This document shows positions 53,862 through 61,791 of a stretch of 64,000 bases of DNA, one piece after another. How positions within the stretch are numbered: the first letter of the stretch is position 1; every line of letters begins with the position of its first letter. Source of the stretch: Mesobacillus maritimus (lineage in GTDB: Bacteria > Bacillota > Bacilli > Bacillales > Cytobacillaceae); contig NZ_JAMBNR010000001.1 of NCBI RefSeq assembly GCF_023715205.1, positions 426,877 to 490,876 on the forward strand, in the 5' to 3' direction. Both the position numbers and the translations under genes were made by a program. The notes under the pieces are model-generated. The model saw only the letters and a list, made by a program, of their open reading frames with translations, was not told the DNA's origin and made no database searches.

Positions 53862-54395
53862 TTACACTTCCCCTTTCCATTCATTTTCTAAAAGACTCAT
53901 TTCCCAACTACTCCAATAAACATCCTCAAATTTAGCAACTTCTCTTAGTAAGCCCTCTTTTTGAAACCCCACTTTTTCGTAACATGCAATTGCAGCGGTA
54001 TTAAAATCATAAACACCTAATGATACCCGGTGAAGATTCAGCTCCTTGAAGGCTATCTTCAATATTTCTTGAATCATCTGCTGGCCAACGCCTTTCCCCC
54101 GAAGATGACCTTTCCCTACCAACACTTTCCCGATTCTTGCACATCGATTTATACGGTCAACTCTTCCTAGAGAGATATGACCAATTCTTTCGTTTGTTTC
54201 TTCATTAATGACCTTATACACATAATGATTGGCACTCTTATGGTTTGCACCTTTTATGTAGTGTTCTAATTGATCAATGGTTATAGGAAATTCAAAGGTC
54301 GGTCCCGCCCATTGAAGCAAAAGTTCTGGATGATCTACCCAATCAATCAACAATTCAAAATCGTTACGGTTAAAATATTCTAGCCTAATCATCAT
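53862..54395 (-). CDS. GNAT-family N-acetyltransferase
   Basis: A 177-residue RimJ/RimL-like acetyltransferase. It has IRLEYFNRNDFELLIDWV at the N-terminus, the acetyl-CoA loop VGKGHLRGKGVGQQMI near residue 93, and FNTAAIACYEKVGFQKEGLLRE near 133. The acceptor could be a ribosomal protein N-terminus or a small amine. The ATG at 54395 is 6 bases after GGAAGGAG; starts further upstream would read through this site. Confidence 0.9.
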   Translation of the reverse strand: MMIRLEYFNRNDFELLIDWVDHPELLLQWAGPTFEFPITIDQLEHYIKGANHKSANHYVYKVINEETNERIGHISLGRVDRINRCARIGKVLVGKGHLRGKGVGQQMIQEILKIAFKELNLHRVSLGVYDFNTAAIACYEKVGFQKEGLLREVAKFEDVYWSSWEMSLLENEWKGEV

Positions 54396-54494
54396 CGTCA
54401 TCTCCTTCCCGTTAATTATAAATGAAGTTTTAGGCATTGTTACGAATAAAAAGGAAGACTAATCGAAAAATATTAGGGAAAAGGATGTGATGGA

Positions 54495-54923
54495 TTGAAT
54501 ACAAATGTTGTTATTGAGGAACTAAATACGTTATTGCGTGGAACATATATGGGCATTCGTTCTCTTGAACACCATATCGAAAAGTTGGAAGATAAAGAGC
54601 TGATAAACTCTTTCCAAATGATGCAACAAGAAGTGAAACAAAATGCTACTAAACTAGCGGAACGTATTCAAAATCTTGGTGGAGTGCCCGCAGATGATGA
54701 AGGAGTTTCTGGATCTATGCATAGTTTTATGCATAAAGTCATGCTTTCAGATGACGAAGCGAAAATTCTCAAAGATGCAATTAAAGGGATGGAAAACTAC
54801 GGTGTCGAATACTCAGAAGAACTGGTCAAAGGTGATTTGGACCCAGAAAGCAAACAGCTAGCAAAAGAAGTCGTTGATACAAGCCGACGACATGCTATTA
54901 CCTTAAAAGAACTCCTCCATTAG
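54495..54923 (+). CDS. DUF2383 (ferritin-like, PA2169 family) protein
   Basis: A 142-residue four-helix protein. The sequence VVIEELNTLLRGTYMGIRSLEHHIEKL and later LKDAIKGMENYGVEYSEEL fit DUF2383, a ferritin-like group often linked to stress or sporulation. The usual diiron Glu/His set is only partly visible. Starts with TTG after AAAGGATG and ends before a terminator at 55017. Single-gene unit. Confidence 0.78.
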   Translation: MNTNVVIEELNTLLRGTYMGIRSLEHHIEKLEDKELINSFQMMQQEVKQNATKLAERIQNLGGVPADDEGVSGSMHSFMHKVMLSDDEAKILKDAIKGMENYGVEYSEELVKGDLDPESKQLAKEVVDTSRRHAITLKELLH

Positions 54924-55016
54924 AAACAGATATAAAAATGACTTGAATTGGTGTGCTGAAGCCGAATAGAAAAGCTGGTCCCACTATATACCTTGATAAT
55001 TACAAAAGGTTTGATT

Positions 55017-55055
55017 AAAAAACGCTATTGAGGAAAAATTACAATAGCGTTTTTT
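55017..55055 (+). terminator. Rho-independent terminator
   Basis: AAAAAACGCTATTG and CAATAGCGTTTTTT pair perfectly around 11 bases, about 95 bases past the DUF2383 gene. The rest of the gap to 55265 shows nothing else. Confidence 0.85.
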
Positions 55056-55265
55056 AGCGCATTTTGATAAGAATCGAATCTACCTCTTTCAGGTTCTTAT
55101 AACTCCTCCATATCCCTTTACACTTGTTTAAAATAGATAAAGCTATTCCTACATACACCGATTGAAAAAAGAGTTTACTTATTTTCCATAGTTCGGGCAA
55201 AACCTTTAAAAACCTCCAAATTTTGGTACCATTAAGAGAGAACTTTTTACAAAGGACGTGATTTA

Positions 55266-55442
55266 TTGAAGGTTTCAGTTGTTCTAATCCTAATTATTAT
55301 ATTAATGCACACTCTGACCCTAATTAACGTGACTATTTTTAAAGGTGATTGGAACGGAATTGTTCTGGCTTTATCCTCGATTTTATTTTTAACTGCAATT
55401 GCAATTTATGGAATAAGTGGCCAAAGGGGCAAACAATCTTGA
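55266..55442 (+). CDS. Tiny two-helix membrane protein, 58 residues
   Basis: A short gene starting with TTG at 55266, 9 bases after AAAGGA. It encodes two hydrophobic helices (VSVVLILIIILMHTLTLI and GIVLALSSILFLTAIAIYG) and a short basic end (GQRGKQS). I recognise no family. Another small membrane protein gene follows after 85 bases and an AAACAATC/GATTGTTT hairpin, so the two may be related in function. Confidence 0.6.
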   Translation: MKVSVVLILIIILMHTLTLINVTIFKGDWNGIVLALSSILFLTAIAIYGISGQRGKQS

Positions 55443-55527
55443 CAATAGGATTGTTTATCCTGTCTGAACTATCTACAAACGGTTGGTTCCAACCTTGGAT
55501 AAAAAAATTAAAATCTAGGAGCATTTT

Positions 55528-55740
55528 ATGAAAAAAACTTTAATAATCTTTTTGTTTACAACAATTCCATTTGGATTTACGATGTCCATTGCTTTTGAGG
55601 AATTAACTATAGGAATCATTACTGGATTATTTTTTGGATTATCAATGACATTCGCTTTTTCATTTTACTCTACTAGCGGAAACATGACTACCAGTGTTAA
55701 ACAAAACACTGGAATGGATTTGGAAGCGTTATCTTTTTAG
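55528..55740 (+). CDS. Small membrane protein, 70 residues
   Basis: ATG at 55528 follows AGGAG by 7 bases. Two hydrophobic stretches (TLIIFLFTTIPFGFTMSIA and IGIITGLFFGLSMTFAFSF) are followed by a polar tail. Unrecognised. It is the second of two tiny membrane protein genes in a row and ends just before a good terminator. Confidence 0.65.
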   Translation: MKKTLIIFLFTTIPFGFTMSIAFEELTIGIITGLFFGLSMTFAFSFYSTSGNMTTSVKQNTGMDLEALSF

Positions 55741-55746
55741 TTACAC

Positions 55747-55776
55747 ACACTAGGATTTATGTCCTGGTGTTTTTTT
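55747..55776 (+). terminator. Terminator of the small membrane protein pair
   Basis: ACACTAGGA and TCCTGGTGT pair with one G-T pair, followed by seven T residues. Confidence 0.85.
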
Positions 55777-56040
55777 CTTAAGATGTCTTCTCCTTAATCA
55801 CTTTGTGATTAGGAAGATATGCGCCTGCAAACCGGGGATAGAAAGGAATAGCGATAACCGACAGTTTGTTTCGATGCCCGTTCAGATCTAAAAAATCGGT
55901 ACAGTACATGGTAACCAAAGCTCTGTCTCGACACCTTCTGGTAAGGTTAACTAATAGAGTTGCATGTGAACTGGCATACTAATTGAATTGAAAGGTACTC
56001 ATTACGTTTACCAACTACATGCGTCTAGGAGGGAGAAAAC

Positions 56041-57462
56041 TTGGACTATACTTGGCTTTCTCTATTGCCTTTTCTGATTGTTATTTCAATGTCCATCTGG
56101 TTAAAAAATATTTTACCTGGTCTCGTCGTAGGCTTACTAACTGGCTCGTTTATTGTCAAACCTGATTTGATTGAGGGAGCATACCATTCCGTTAATTATA
56201 TGGTCACTACTTTATCGGATTCTTCTAACATTAAAATTATTGGCTTCCTCTATTTATTTGGTGGTTTGGTTGGAATGATGAACATCTCTGGAGGAATCAA
56301 AGGATTTTCTGAATGGGTCGGCACCAAAATTCATAATGAGCGAGGATTGCTTGGCCTTATTTGGTTTACGCTTCCGTTTACCTTCATGATGCCAATGTTT
56401 CGGATTATGATGATTGGGCCTGTTGTAAAAAACCTTGTCAATAAAATGAAGCTCTCGAAAGCAAAAGTAGGATTAACGCTCGATATTTCAACAGAATCAA
56501 TTATTGTCCTATTACCTGTTGCAACGGCGTTTGTTGGGTTTATGGTTTCTTTAGTTGAGGGAGGAATCCAAGAATTAGGTTTGGAATTAACAGCTTATAA
56601 TGTTTTCTTAATGAGCATTTTGTTTAACTTTTTTGCAATTGTGATGCTGCTAATCGGAATCATTCAAACATTATGGAACCCCAGAAAAAAAAATGGAGAT
56701 AAGAAAAATGCCAAACAATTTGAAGAACAAGAACATGAATATCACCGCGTTGGCATAAAAAAAGAGTTGTCAATGGTTAAAGCACAACCATGGAATTTGA
56801 TTGTACCGGTATTTTTATTGCTCGGATTATCATTATTTCTCTTATACCTCGATGGAACAGCTAAAGGCGCAGATACCGTTTTCGAAGCCTTCTCAGTTGC
56901 AGATGCTACGTTTGTAATGCTGCTTTCTGTGTTTATCACATTAGTTCTATCGTTTGTTTTTTATGTCGCAAGGCGGCAAAAACTAGGCGAGTTGTTATAT
57001 CATTTTTATGATGGTGGTAACCAAATGATGGAGGCTATTAGTTTGCTCGTACTTATTTGGGCTCTTACATTATCTGCTGAAGACCTCGGTTTTTCAGCGT
57101 TCATTAGTTCCACATTAGGAACTTTCCTCCCCGCCTCTTTAACACCAGCCGCCATTTTTGTACTTGGTTCAACTGTTGGCTATTTTATTGGTTCTTCTTG
57201 GGGTACTTGGGGATTGTTTATGCCGCTTGGAATGACTTTGGCCGTTGCTACAGGCGGTTCAATTCCTTTAACAGTTGGCGCAGTGTTTGCAAGTGGTGCA
57301 TTCGGTGCACTTACCTCCCCATTGGGTGATACAACGATAACAACTGCCTCGATTTTGGATTTGCCAATAGTCGAATATGCTCGATATAAATTAAAGATTT
57401 CTGTGATCGGTGCAGTTATTGCCACAGCGTTATATGTAGGCGCAGGACTAATAATAGGCTAA
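56041..57462 (+). CDS. NhaC-family Na+/H+ antiporter
   Basis: A 473-residue membrane protein with about 11 helices. The segments LLPFLIVISMSIWLKNILPGL, FGGLVGMMNISGGIKGF, LDISTESIIVLLPVATAFVG and SSWGTWGLFMPLGM are of NhaC type, and the late GALTSPLGDTTITTASI motif is conserved in the family. Relatives include MleN, which exchanges malate for lactate and Na+. The convergent malic enzyme gene nearby makes a dicarboxylate link possible but unproven. TTG at 56041 follows AGGAGGGAG. Confidence 0.87.
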   Translation: MDYTWLSLLPFLIVISMSIWLKNILPGLVVGLLTGSFIVKPDLIEGAYHSVNYMVTTLSDSSNIKIIGFLYLFGGLVGMMNISGGIKGFSEWVGTKIHNERGLLGLIWFTLPFTFMMPMFRIMMIGPVVKNLVNKMKLSKAKVGLTLDISTESIIVLLPVATAFVGFMVSLVEGGIQELGLELTAYNVFLMSILFNFFAIVMLLIGIIQTLWNPRKKNGDKKNAKQFEEQEHEYHRVGIKKELSMVKAQPWNLIVPVFLLLGLSLFLLYLDGTAKGADTVFEAFSVADATFVMLLSVFITLVLSFVFYVARRQKLGELLYHFYDGGNQMMEAISLLVLIWALTLSAEDLGFSAFISSTLGTFLPASLTPAAIFVLGSTVGYFIGSSWGTWGLFMPLGMTLAVATGGSIPLTVGAVFASGAFGALTSPLGDTTITTASILDLPIVEYARYKLKISVIGAVIATALYVGAGLIIG

Positions 57463-57532
57463 CGGAATAGTTGTCGCAATATAGGCCAAGCATATCAGAT
57501 TTGAGTCATTCACGTTTCGTTTCAATTACGAA

Positions 57533-57560
57533 AAACACCCAAGCTTCCGCTTGGGTGTTT
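57533..57560. terminator. Terminator between convergent genes
   Basis: AAACACCCAAGC and GCTTGGGTGTTT pair perfectly around TTCC. The T-run is better on the minus strand. Confidence 0.88.
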
Positions 57561-57563
57561 GAT

Positions 57564-57872
57564 TTATACGGCTTTCTTTGTCATCGCCTTTTTAAAGAGC
57601 TCAGGATACTCTCTTAAAAGAATATTAAGCAAATCAACCATTGTTAAGTTTTCCGCAGGATAGGAGTTTATTTTTTGCAAAGTGGAATATCCCTCAACTC
57701 GATAGATTGTTACTGTTTTTTCTACAGAGAAATTCTCTCTGACGATTCCATCGGCATTTAACACAAATTCCTGATGCTCGATTTCTTGATAAGTTACATG
57801 ATAATTTTCAATTAGCTCGCAGCGAAGCAATTCTTTCAATACAATGGTTTCTGATCTTTTCAATCCAATCAT
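57564..57872 (-). CDS. Hypothetical protein, 102 residues
   Basis: A soluble protein I do not recognise. It alternates charged and beta-prone segments (YHVTYQEIEHQEFVLNADG, VTIYRVEGYSTLQ) and ends in a helical YPELFKKAMTKK. The ATG at 57872 is very close to AAGGAG, and a TTG at 57863 is the alternative start. It lies directly downstream of the malic enzyme gene, 108 bases away, and may be read from the same transcript. Confidence 0.6.
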   Translation of the reverse strand: MIGLKRSETIVLKELLRCELIENYHVTYQEIEHQEFVLNADGIVRENFSVEKTVTIYRVEGYSTLQKINSYPAENLTMVDLLNILLREYPELFKKAMTKKAV

Positions 57873-57980
57873 TCTCCTTCATATCCTAAATTTCATGTCC
57901 AAAAGGCAAGTGAAAGATGAAAGCTCTGCTTCGTATCATGTAATATAAATTATGACATTCCTGTACCTGAAAAAATATTT

Positions 57981-59177
57981 TTACAGAACAGGTAACATTG
58001 CTTTTCTAGCTACCCCTGTTTCAATGGCTGCTTTCGCAACAGCTTCGCGTACAGCTGGAACCACTCGACTGTCTAGTGCACCTGGAATGACGTAATCAGC
58101 TGTTAGTTCTTCTTCCTCAATTAAGCTTGCGATCGCTTCTACAGCAGCTGTTTTCATTTCATCATTAATATCAGTAGCAGAAACATCAAGCGCTCCACGG
58201 AAAATTCCAGGAAAAGCAAGGACATTGTTTACTTGGTTCGGTAAATCAGAACGACCTGTTCCAATAACCTTCGCACCAGCAGCTTTCGCATCTTCTGGCA
58301 TGATTTCTGGAATTGGGTTTGCCATTGCAAAAATAATGGCATCTTGGTTCATCGTTTCAACCATTTCTTTCGTTAGCGCTCCTGCCACAGATACACCGAT
58401 GAAAACATCAGCGCCTATAATCACATCGGATAATGACCCTTCGTGTTTTTCTTTATTTGTTTTTTGGGCAACAGATTCTTTGATCGGATTCATCCCAACT
58501 GGTCTTCCTTCATATATTGCACCTTTCGTATCGCACATAATGATGTTTTGAACACCCATATTTAATAGAAGTTTGATGATTGCGATACCAGCAGCCCCTG
58601 CCCCATTTATAACTACTTTAATTTCATCGATCTTTTTATTAACTAGTTTCAAAGCATTTATTAAACCTGCAGCAGTGACAATAGCAGTCCCATGTTGATC
58701 ATCATGAAATACAGGAATTTTCATTTCCTTCTTCAACCGCTCTTCAATATAAAAACAGTTTGGAGCGGCAATATCTTCCAAGTTGATTCCACCAAATGTT
58801 GGCTGCAATAGTTTAACCGTTTTAATGATTTCTTCAGGATCTTTTGTATCTAGGCAAATCGGTACAGCGTCTACTCCAGCAAAGGCTTTGAATAGAGCCG
58901 CTTTCCCTTCCATAACTGGCATGGAGGCTTCTGGTCCAATATCCCCCAATCCCAAAACGGAAGTACCATCAGAGACAATCGCAATTAGATTGCCTTTAAT
59001 CGTGTAATCATAAACCTTCTCTGGATGTTTATGAATTTGCGAACAAGGTTCAGCTACACCTGGAGAATAAGCTAAGCTTAAGTCTTTCATGCTGGTTAAT
59101 GGCATCTTAACTTCAACAGATAGTTTTCCTTTATACTTTTCGTGCAGCAATAACGATTCTTTTTGCAAATCACTCAT
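57981..59177 (-). CDS. NAD(P)-dependent malic enzyme
   Basis: Oxidative decarboxylation of malate to pyruvate. The 398-residue protein is the short prokaryotic form. It has YSPGVAEPC near residue 33, the catalytic Lys in MEGKAALFKAF, the metal-binding acidic NLEDIAAPNCF, DDQHGTAIVTAAG, and the dinucleotide motif INGAGAAGIAI. B. subtilis YtsJ is the same type. ATG follows AGGGGA. A LysR gene is divergent from it and an NhaC-family antiporter gene is convergent, so this may be a malate-utilisation locus. Confidence 0.93.
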   Translation of the reverse strand: MSDLQKESLLLHEKYKGKLSVEVKMPLTSMKDLSLAYSPGVAEPCSQIHKHPEKVYDYTIKGNLIAIVSDGTSVLGLGDIGPEASMPVMEGKAALFKAFAGVDAVPICLDTKDPEEIIKTVKLLQPTFGGINLEDIAAPNCFYIEERLKKEMKIPVFHDDQHGTAIVTAAGLINALKLVNKKIDEIKVVINGAGAAGIAIIKLLLNMGVQNIIMCDTKGAIYEGRPVGMNPIKESVAQKTNKEKHEGSLSDVIIGADVFIGVSVAGALTKEMVETMNQDAIIFAMANPIPEIMPEDAKAAGAKVIGTGRSDLPNQVNNVLAFPGIFRGALDVSATDINDEMKTAAVEAIASLIEEEELTADYVIPGALDSRVVPAVREAVAKAAIETGVARKAMLPVL

Positions 59178-59491
59178 TCTTAAACATCCCCTTTTATAAA
59201 ATAATGACCGCTGTTAAATATTTTTAGAAATATTCAGTTATTTAACTCCGCGATACCTCAAGTAAATTGTGTTTATTATACACTGAATTCCAAATATAAA
59301 TAAAATACATATAATCTATAACGCTTATGCCCTTTCGCTATATGGATGAACGATTGTTCGATAAAATTCGCAGTATTGCACAGGAATATAGACTTGAGCA
59401 ACCTTTTATTATAAAATGAAAGAATATTGTGAATAAAATACATATTGGTTATAGTGATTATGCCTTATGTCTATGGAAGGAGGATATTAGG

Positions 59492-60391
59492 TTGGATATT
59501 CGGCATTTAGAGTATTTTTCAGAAGTCGCTGAACATTTAAGTTTTACAAAAGCTTCACAAAGCTTACATGTAACTCAGCCATCAATCAGTAAAGCGATTA
59601 AAAATTTGGAAGATGAATTAGGGGTTCCATTATTTTATCGCTCCTCAAAACAATTAGAATTAACCGATGCAGGCAAAGCCGTCTTAATCAATGCTAAGAA
59701 GGTATTAGAAGCTTTTAACAACCTTACTCTAGAATTAACCGATATGATGGAGTTGAAAACAGGTGAAATTCGTATTGGCATTCCTCCAATTGTCGGAGCT
59801 GCATTTTTTTCGAAGTTAATTGGACAATTTAAAGAAACATACCCTGAAGTGAAAATAACCTTAACTGAGGTTGGGACGAAAAAAATTAAACAAGGTGTAG
59901 AAAACGGGTCTTTAGATATTGGACTAATTTGTACATTTCCAACTCAGAATAGTCCGTTCGAGATTATCAAAGCTTTAAAAGATCCTTTAATGTTAATTGT
60001 TCATCATGATCATCCTTTAGCGAAAAAAGAGAAAGTTCATTTTTCTGACCTGGAATATGAGCCATTCATCCTTTACCGTAAAGACTTTTCGCTCTACGAC
60101 AAAATCATTGAGGAATGTGGAAAACATCAGTTTCAGCCGAATATAGTATGTGAAAGTTCCCAGAAAGATTTTATCCTTGGAATGGTTGAGGGAAAATTGG
60201 GGGTTGCCCTTTTGCCTAGTAAAATCTGTGAAGATATTAATAGTAATGAGATTACGATTCTCCCATTCTATCAATCTGAAGTGAATCTCGAGTTGGGAAT
60301 GATTTGGAAAAAGAATAAATACTTATCCTATGCAGTTAGGGAGTTTATTTCTGTTTCGCAAGAATTTGTCAAATCAAAGAATGAGTCTTAA
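59492..60391 (+). CDS. LysR-family transcriptional regulator
   Basis: A 299-residue LysR protein. TTG at 59492 is 8 bases behind GGAAGGAGG, so translation starts at DIRHLEYFSEVAEHLSF and not at the upstream GTG at 59429. The winged helix reads TQPSISKAIKNLEDELGVPLFYRSSKQLELTDAG, then the effector-binding domain follows. Divergent from the malic enzyme gene, its probable target. It is a paralog of the LysR protein at 3972-4880, with close agreement over the DNA-binding domain. Confidence 0.91.
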   Translation: MDIRHLEYFSEVAEHLSFTKASQSLHVTQPSISKAIKNLEDELGVPLFYRSSKQLELTDAGKAVLINAKKVLEAFNNLTLELTDMMELKTGEIRIGIPPIVGAAFFSKLIGQFKETYPEVKITLTEVGTKKIKQGVENGSLDIGLICTFPTQNSPFEIIKALKDPLMLIVHHDHPLAKKEKVHFSDLEYEPFILYRKDFSLYDKIIEECGKHQFQPNIVCESSQKDFILGMVEGKLGVALLPSKICEDINSNEITILPFYQSEVNLELGMIWKKNKYLSYAVREFISVSQEFVKSKNES

Positions 60392-60723
60392 TTACGCTGA
60401 TCAAGGTAGTTGAGGCACTTTTTTAAATGGCTCTCTTCTCAAACCATATTGTTTTTTAACAAAAAATAATCTCACTTATGACAAAAAGAGCATGCAAACT
60501 TAATTTTAAACATATGAAATGGCTACAATTGCGTTAAAATCGGCTTTACAATAACCGTCTACTAAATCTAAATGATTTCTACACAGGTGGGTGAATACTC
60601 TCGTGCAGAAAATTCTGTATGTCTATTAAATTTCATTGGTTTTCTACCTTTTAAACATAAAGAATGTGGGAATGTGTCGAAAGATTGAATATTTTTATAA
60701 TACCGTTGCAAAAAAACTCGTGT
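60392..60723. other. Intergenic region upstream of the YppF-like pair
   Basis: About 330 bases. A 20-base fragment near 60534 (GCGTTAAAATCGGCTTTACA) recalls the internal hairpin of the MITEs, but no ends are present. No gene is seen. Confidence 0.4.
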
Positions 60724-60751
60724 TATACTCTATATATGGAAGCGTTTACAA
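60724..60751 (+). promoter_or_regulatory. Extended -10 promoter with cre site, YppF-like gene 1
   Basis: TGT-TATACT (60721-60729) is an extended -10. Seven bases later ATGGAAGCGTTTACAA (60736-60751) matches the CcpA cre consensus WTGNAANCGNWNNCAW at every fixed position. Its place over the start site predicts carbon catabolite repression. Confidence 0.7.
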
Positions 60752-60780
60752 TTAACCAACCTTTAAAATGGAGGGATTAT

Positions 60781-61011
60781 ATGTTATTAGAAGATCTTAT
60801 TCATCGCTTTACTTCTGAGAAGAATCAAGCTCCTCTTCATGCAAATGACCTTTTAGATTATGTTCAAAAGCAGTATATTCATAGAGAGATTTCCATTGTG
60901 GAATATAAGAAACTATTTTGCGAACTTGATAAACGCCAAGCAGAAAAACCTCAATCTTATACAATGAGAATTGATCAAACCCACCTACAGTCAATTAACC
61001 TTCCTGGTTAA
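60781..61011 (+). CDS. YppF-like small protein 1
   Basis: A 76-residue helical protein. It reads LLEDLIHRFTSEKNQAPLHANDLLDYVQKQYIHREISIVEYKKLFCELDKRQAEKP, close in pattern to B. subtilis YppF. The ATG at 60781 follows GGAGGG; a longer in-frame extension to 60664 lacks a binding site and crosses the promoter. A near-identical gene with the same upstream layout lies 350 bases downstream. Function unknown. Confidence 0.78.
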   Translation: MLLEDLIHRFTSEKNQAPLHANDLLDYVQKQYIHREISIVEYKKLFCELDKRQAEKPQSYTMRIDQTHLQSINLPG

Positions 61012-61062
61012 ACGCAGAACTCGCGCTGTCTTTATTACCACATACCACAGTATTCCAGAAAT

Positions 61063-61085
61063 AAAGCCCTTATGACAGGGCTTTT
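61063..61085 (+). terminator. Terminator of YppF-like gene 1
   Basis: AAAGCCCT and AGGGCTTT pair around six bases, followed by T residues. Confidence 0.85.
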
Positions 61086-61304
61086 TATTCTTTATTAGAG
61101 AATACAAATCTATAACCTTCTTTGCTATGCAACGATAAGGTATTCTGTGCCTAAACCAAATGTCCTTAACCGCTGTACCTGCTATGTAAATTCTGCAAAT
61201 TATTCCACGGTTCACTAAACCTATCGCATTCTTACTCAACGAAAATGTAGATATGTGTCGAAAGTTTGAAAATTTATATAAATAAAGTTCGAAAAATGAT
61301 GTGT

Positions 61305-61332
61305 TAAACTTGACATACGGAAGCGTTTTCAA
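61305..61332 (+). promoter_or_regulatory. Extended -10 promoter with cre-like site, YppF-like gene 2
   Basis: TGT-TAAACT is followed seven bases later by ACGGAAGCGTTTTCAA (61317-61332), a cre site with one mismatch. Sequence and spacing repeat those in front of gene 1, so the promoter was duplicated with the gene. Confidence 0.62.
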
Positions 61333-61360
61333 GTTTAGATATCTTTAGAGGAGTGATTCC

Positions 61361-61561
61361 ATGTTATTCGAAGAGCTAATCCAACGTTTTAAAGAAGAAA
61401 GAAATCACGCTCACTTACACGCGAATGAATTATTAGATTTTATTCAAAATAAGTATATTCATAGAGAAATAACAATTGTCGAATATAAGCGCCTATACTC
61501 GGAGTTAGATAAACTTCAAGCTGAAAAACCAAAGTCTTATAGGATCAATGTTTTTAGTTAA
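61361..61561 (+). CDS. YppF-like small protein 2
   Basis: A 66-residue paralog of the protein at 60781-61011. LFEELIQRFKEERNHAHLHANELLDFIQNKYIHREITIVEYKRLYSELDKLQAEKP differs mainly by conservative changes, and the C-terminal tail is shorter. ATG follows AGAGGAG by 7 bases. It has its own promoter, cre-like site and terminator, so the two copies can be expressed separately. Confidence 0.78.
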   Translation: MLFEELIQRFKEERNHAHLHANELLDFIQNKYIHREITIVEYKRLYSELDKLQAEKPKSYRINVFS

Positions 61562-61592
61562 GGTACGATTTTGCTAACTACTCATTTAACCC

Positions 61593-61617
61593 AAAAAGCC
61601 TACCTAGGCTTTTTTTT
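61593..61617 (+). terminator. Terminator of YppF-like gene 2
   Basis: AAAAAGCCTA and TAGGCTTTTT pair around two bases, followed by more T residues. Confidence 0.88.
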
Positions 61618-61642
61618 CTCACAAAGAAATGGACAAAATTAC

Positions 61643-61680
61643 AAAGTGGACAGTTCCATTTATAGAAATTGTCCACTTTT
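61643..61680 (-). terminator. Hairpin, possible terminator of the phosphate transporter operon
   Basis: AAAGTGGACA and TGTCCACTTT pair around 18 bases, about 110 bases past the Pit stop codon. The T-run is weak on both strands. Confidence 0.5.
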
Positions 61681-61791
61681 GTTTACAACCCATTTCAACC
61701 ACCAATTCAGTAAAAAATCAAAGAATTGACTAGGGAGTTCTCTCGCATGTAGCAGTTTCTAAAACTCAGGGTCAATTCTGAGCTTTCAATT

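Noticed and set aside
60530..60556. Possible fourth MITE fragment
   Set aside because: Only about 20 bases resemble the internal hairpin; no terminal repeats or target duplication are present.
60664..60780. N-terminal extension of YppF-like protein 1
   Set aside because: The extension would be translated across the promoter and cre site and has no binding site; ATG at 60781 has GGAGGG and matches the paralog.
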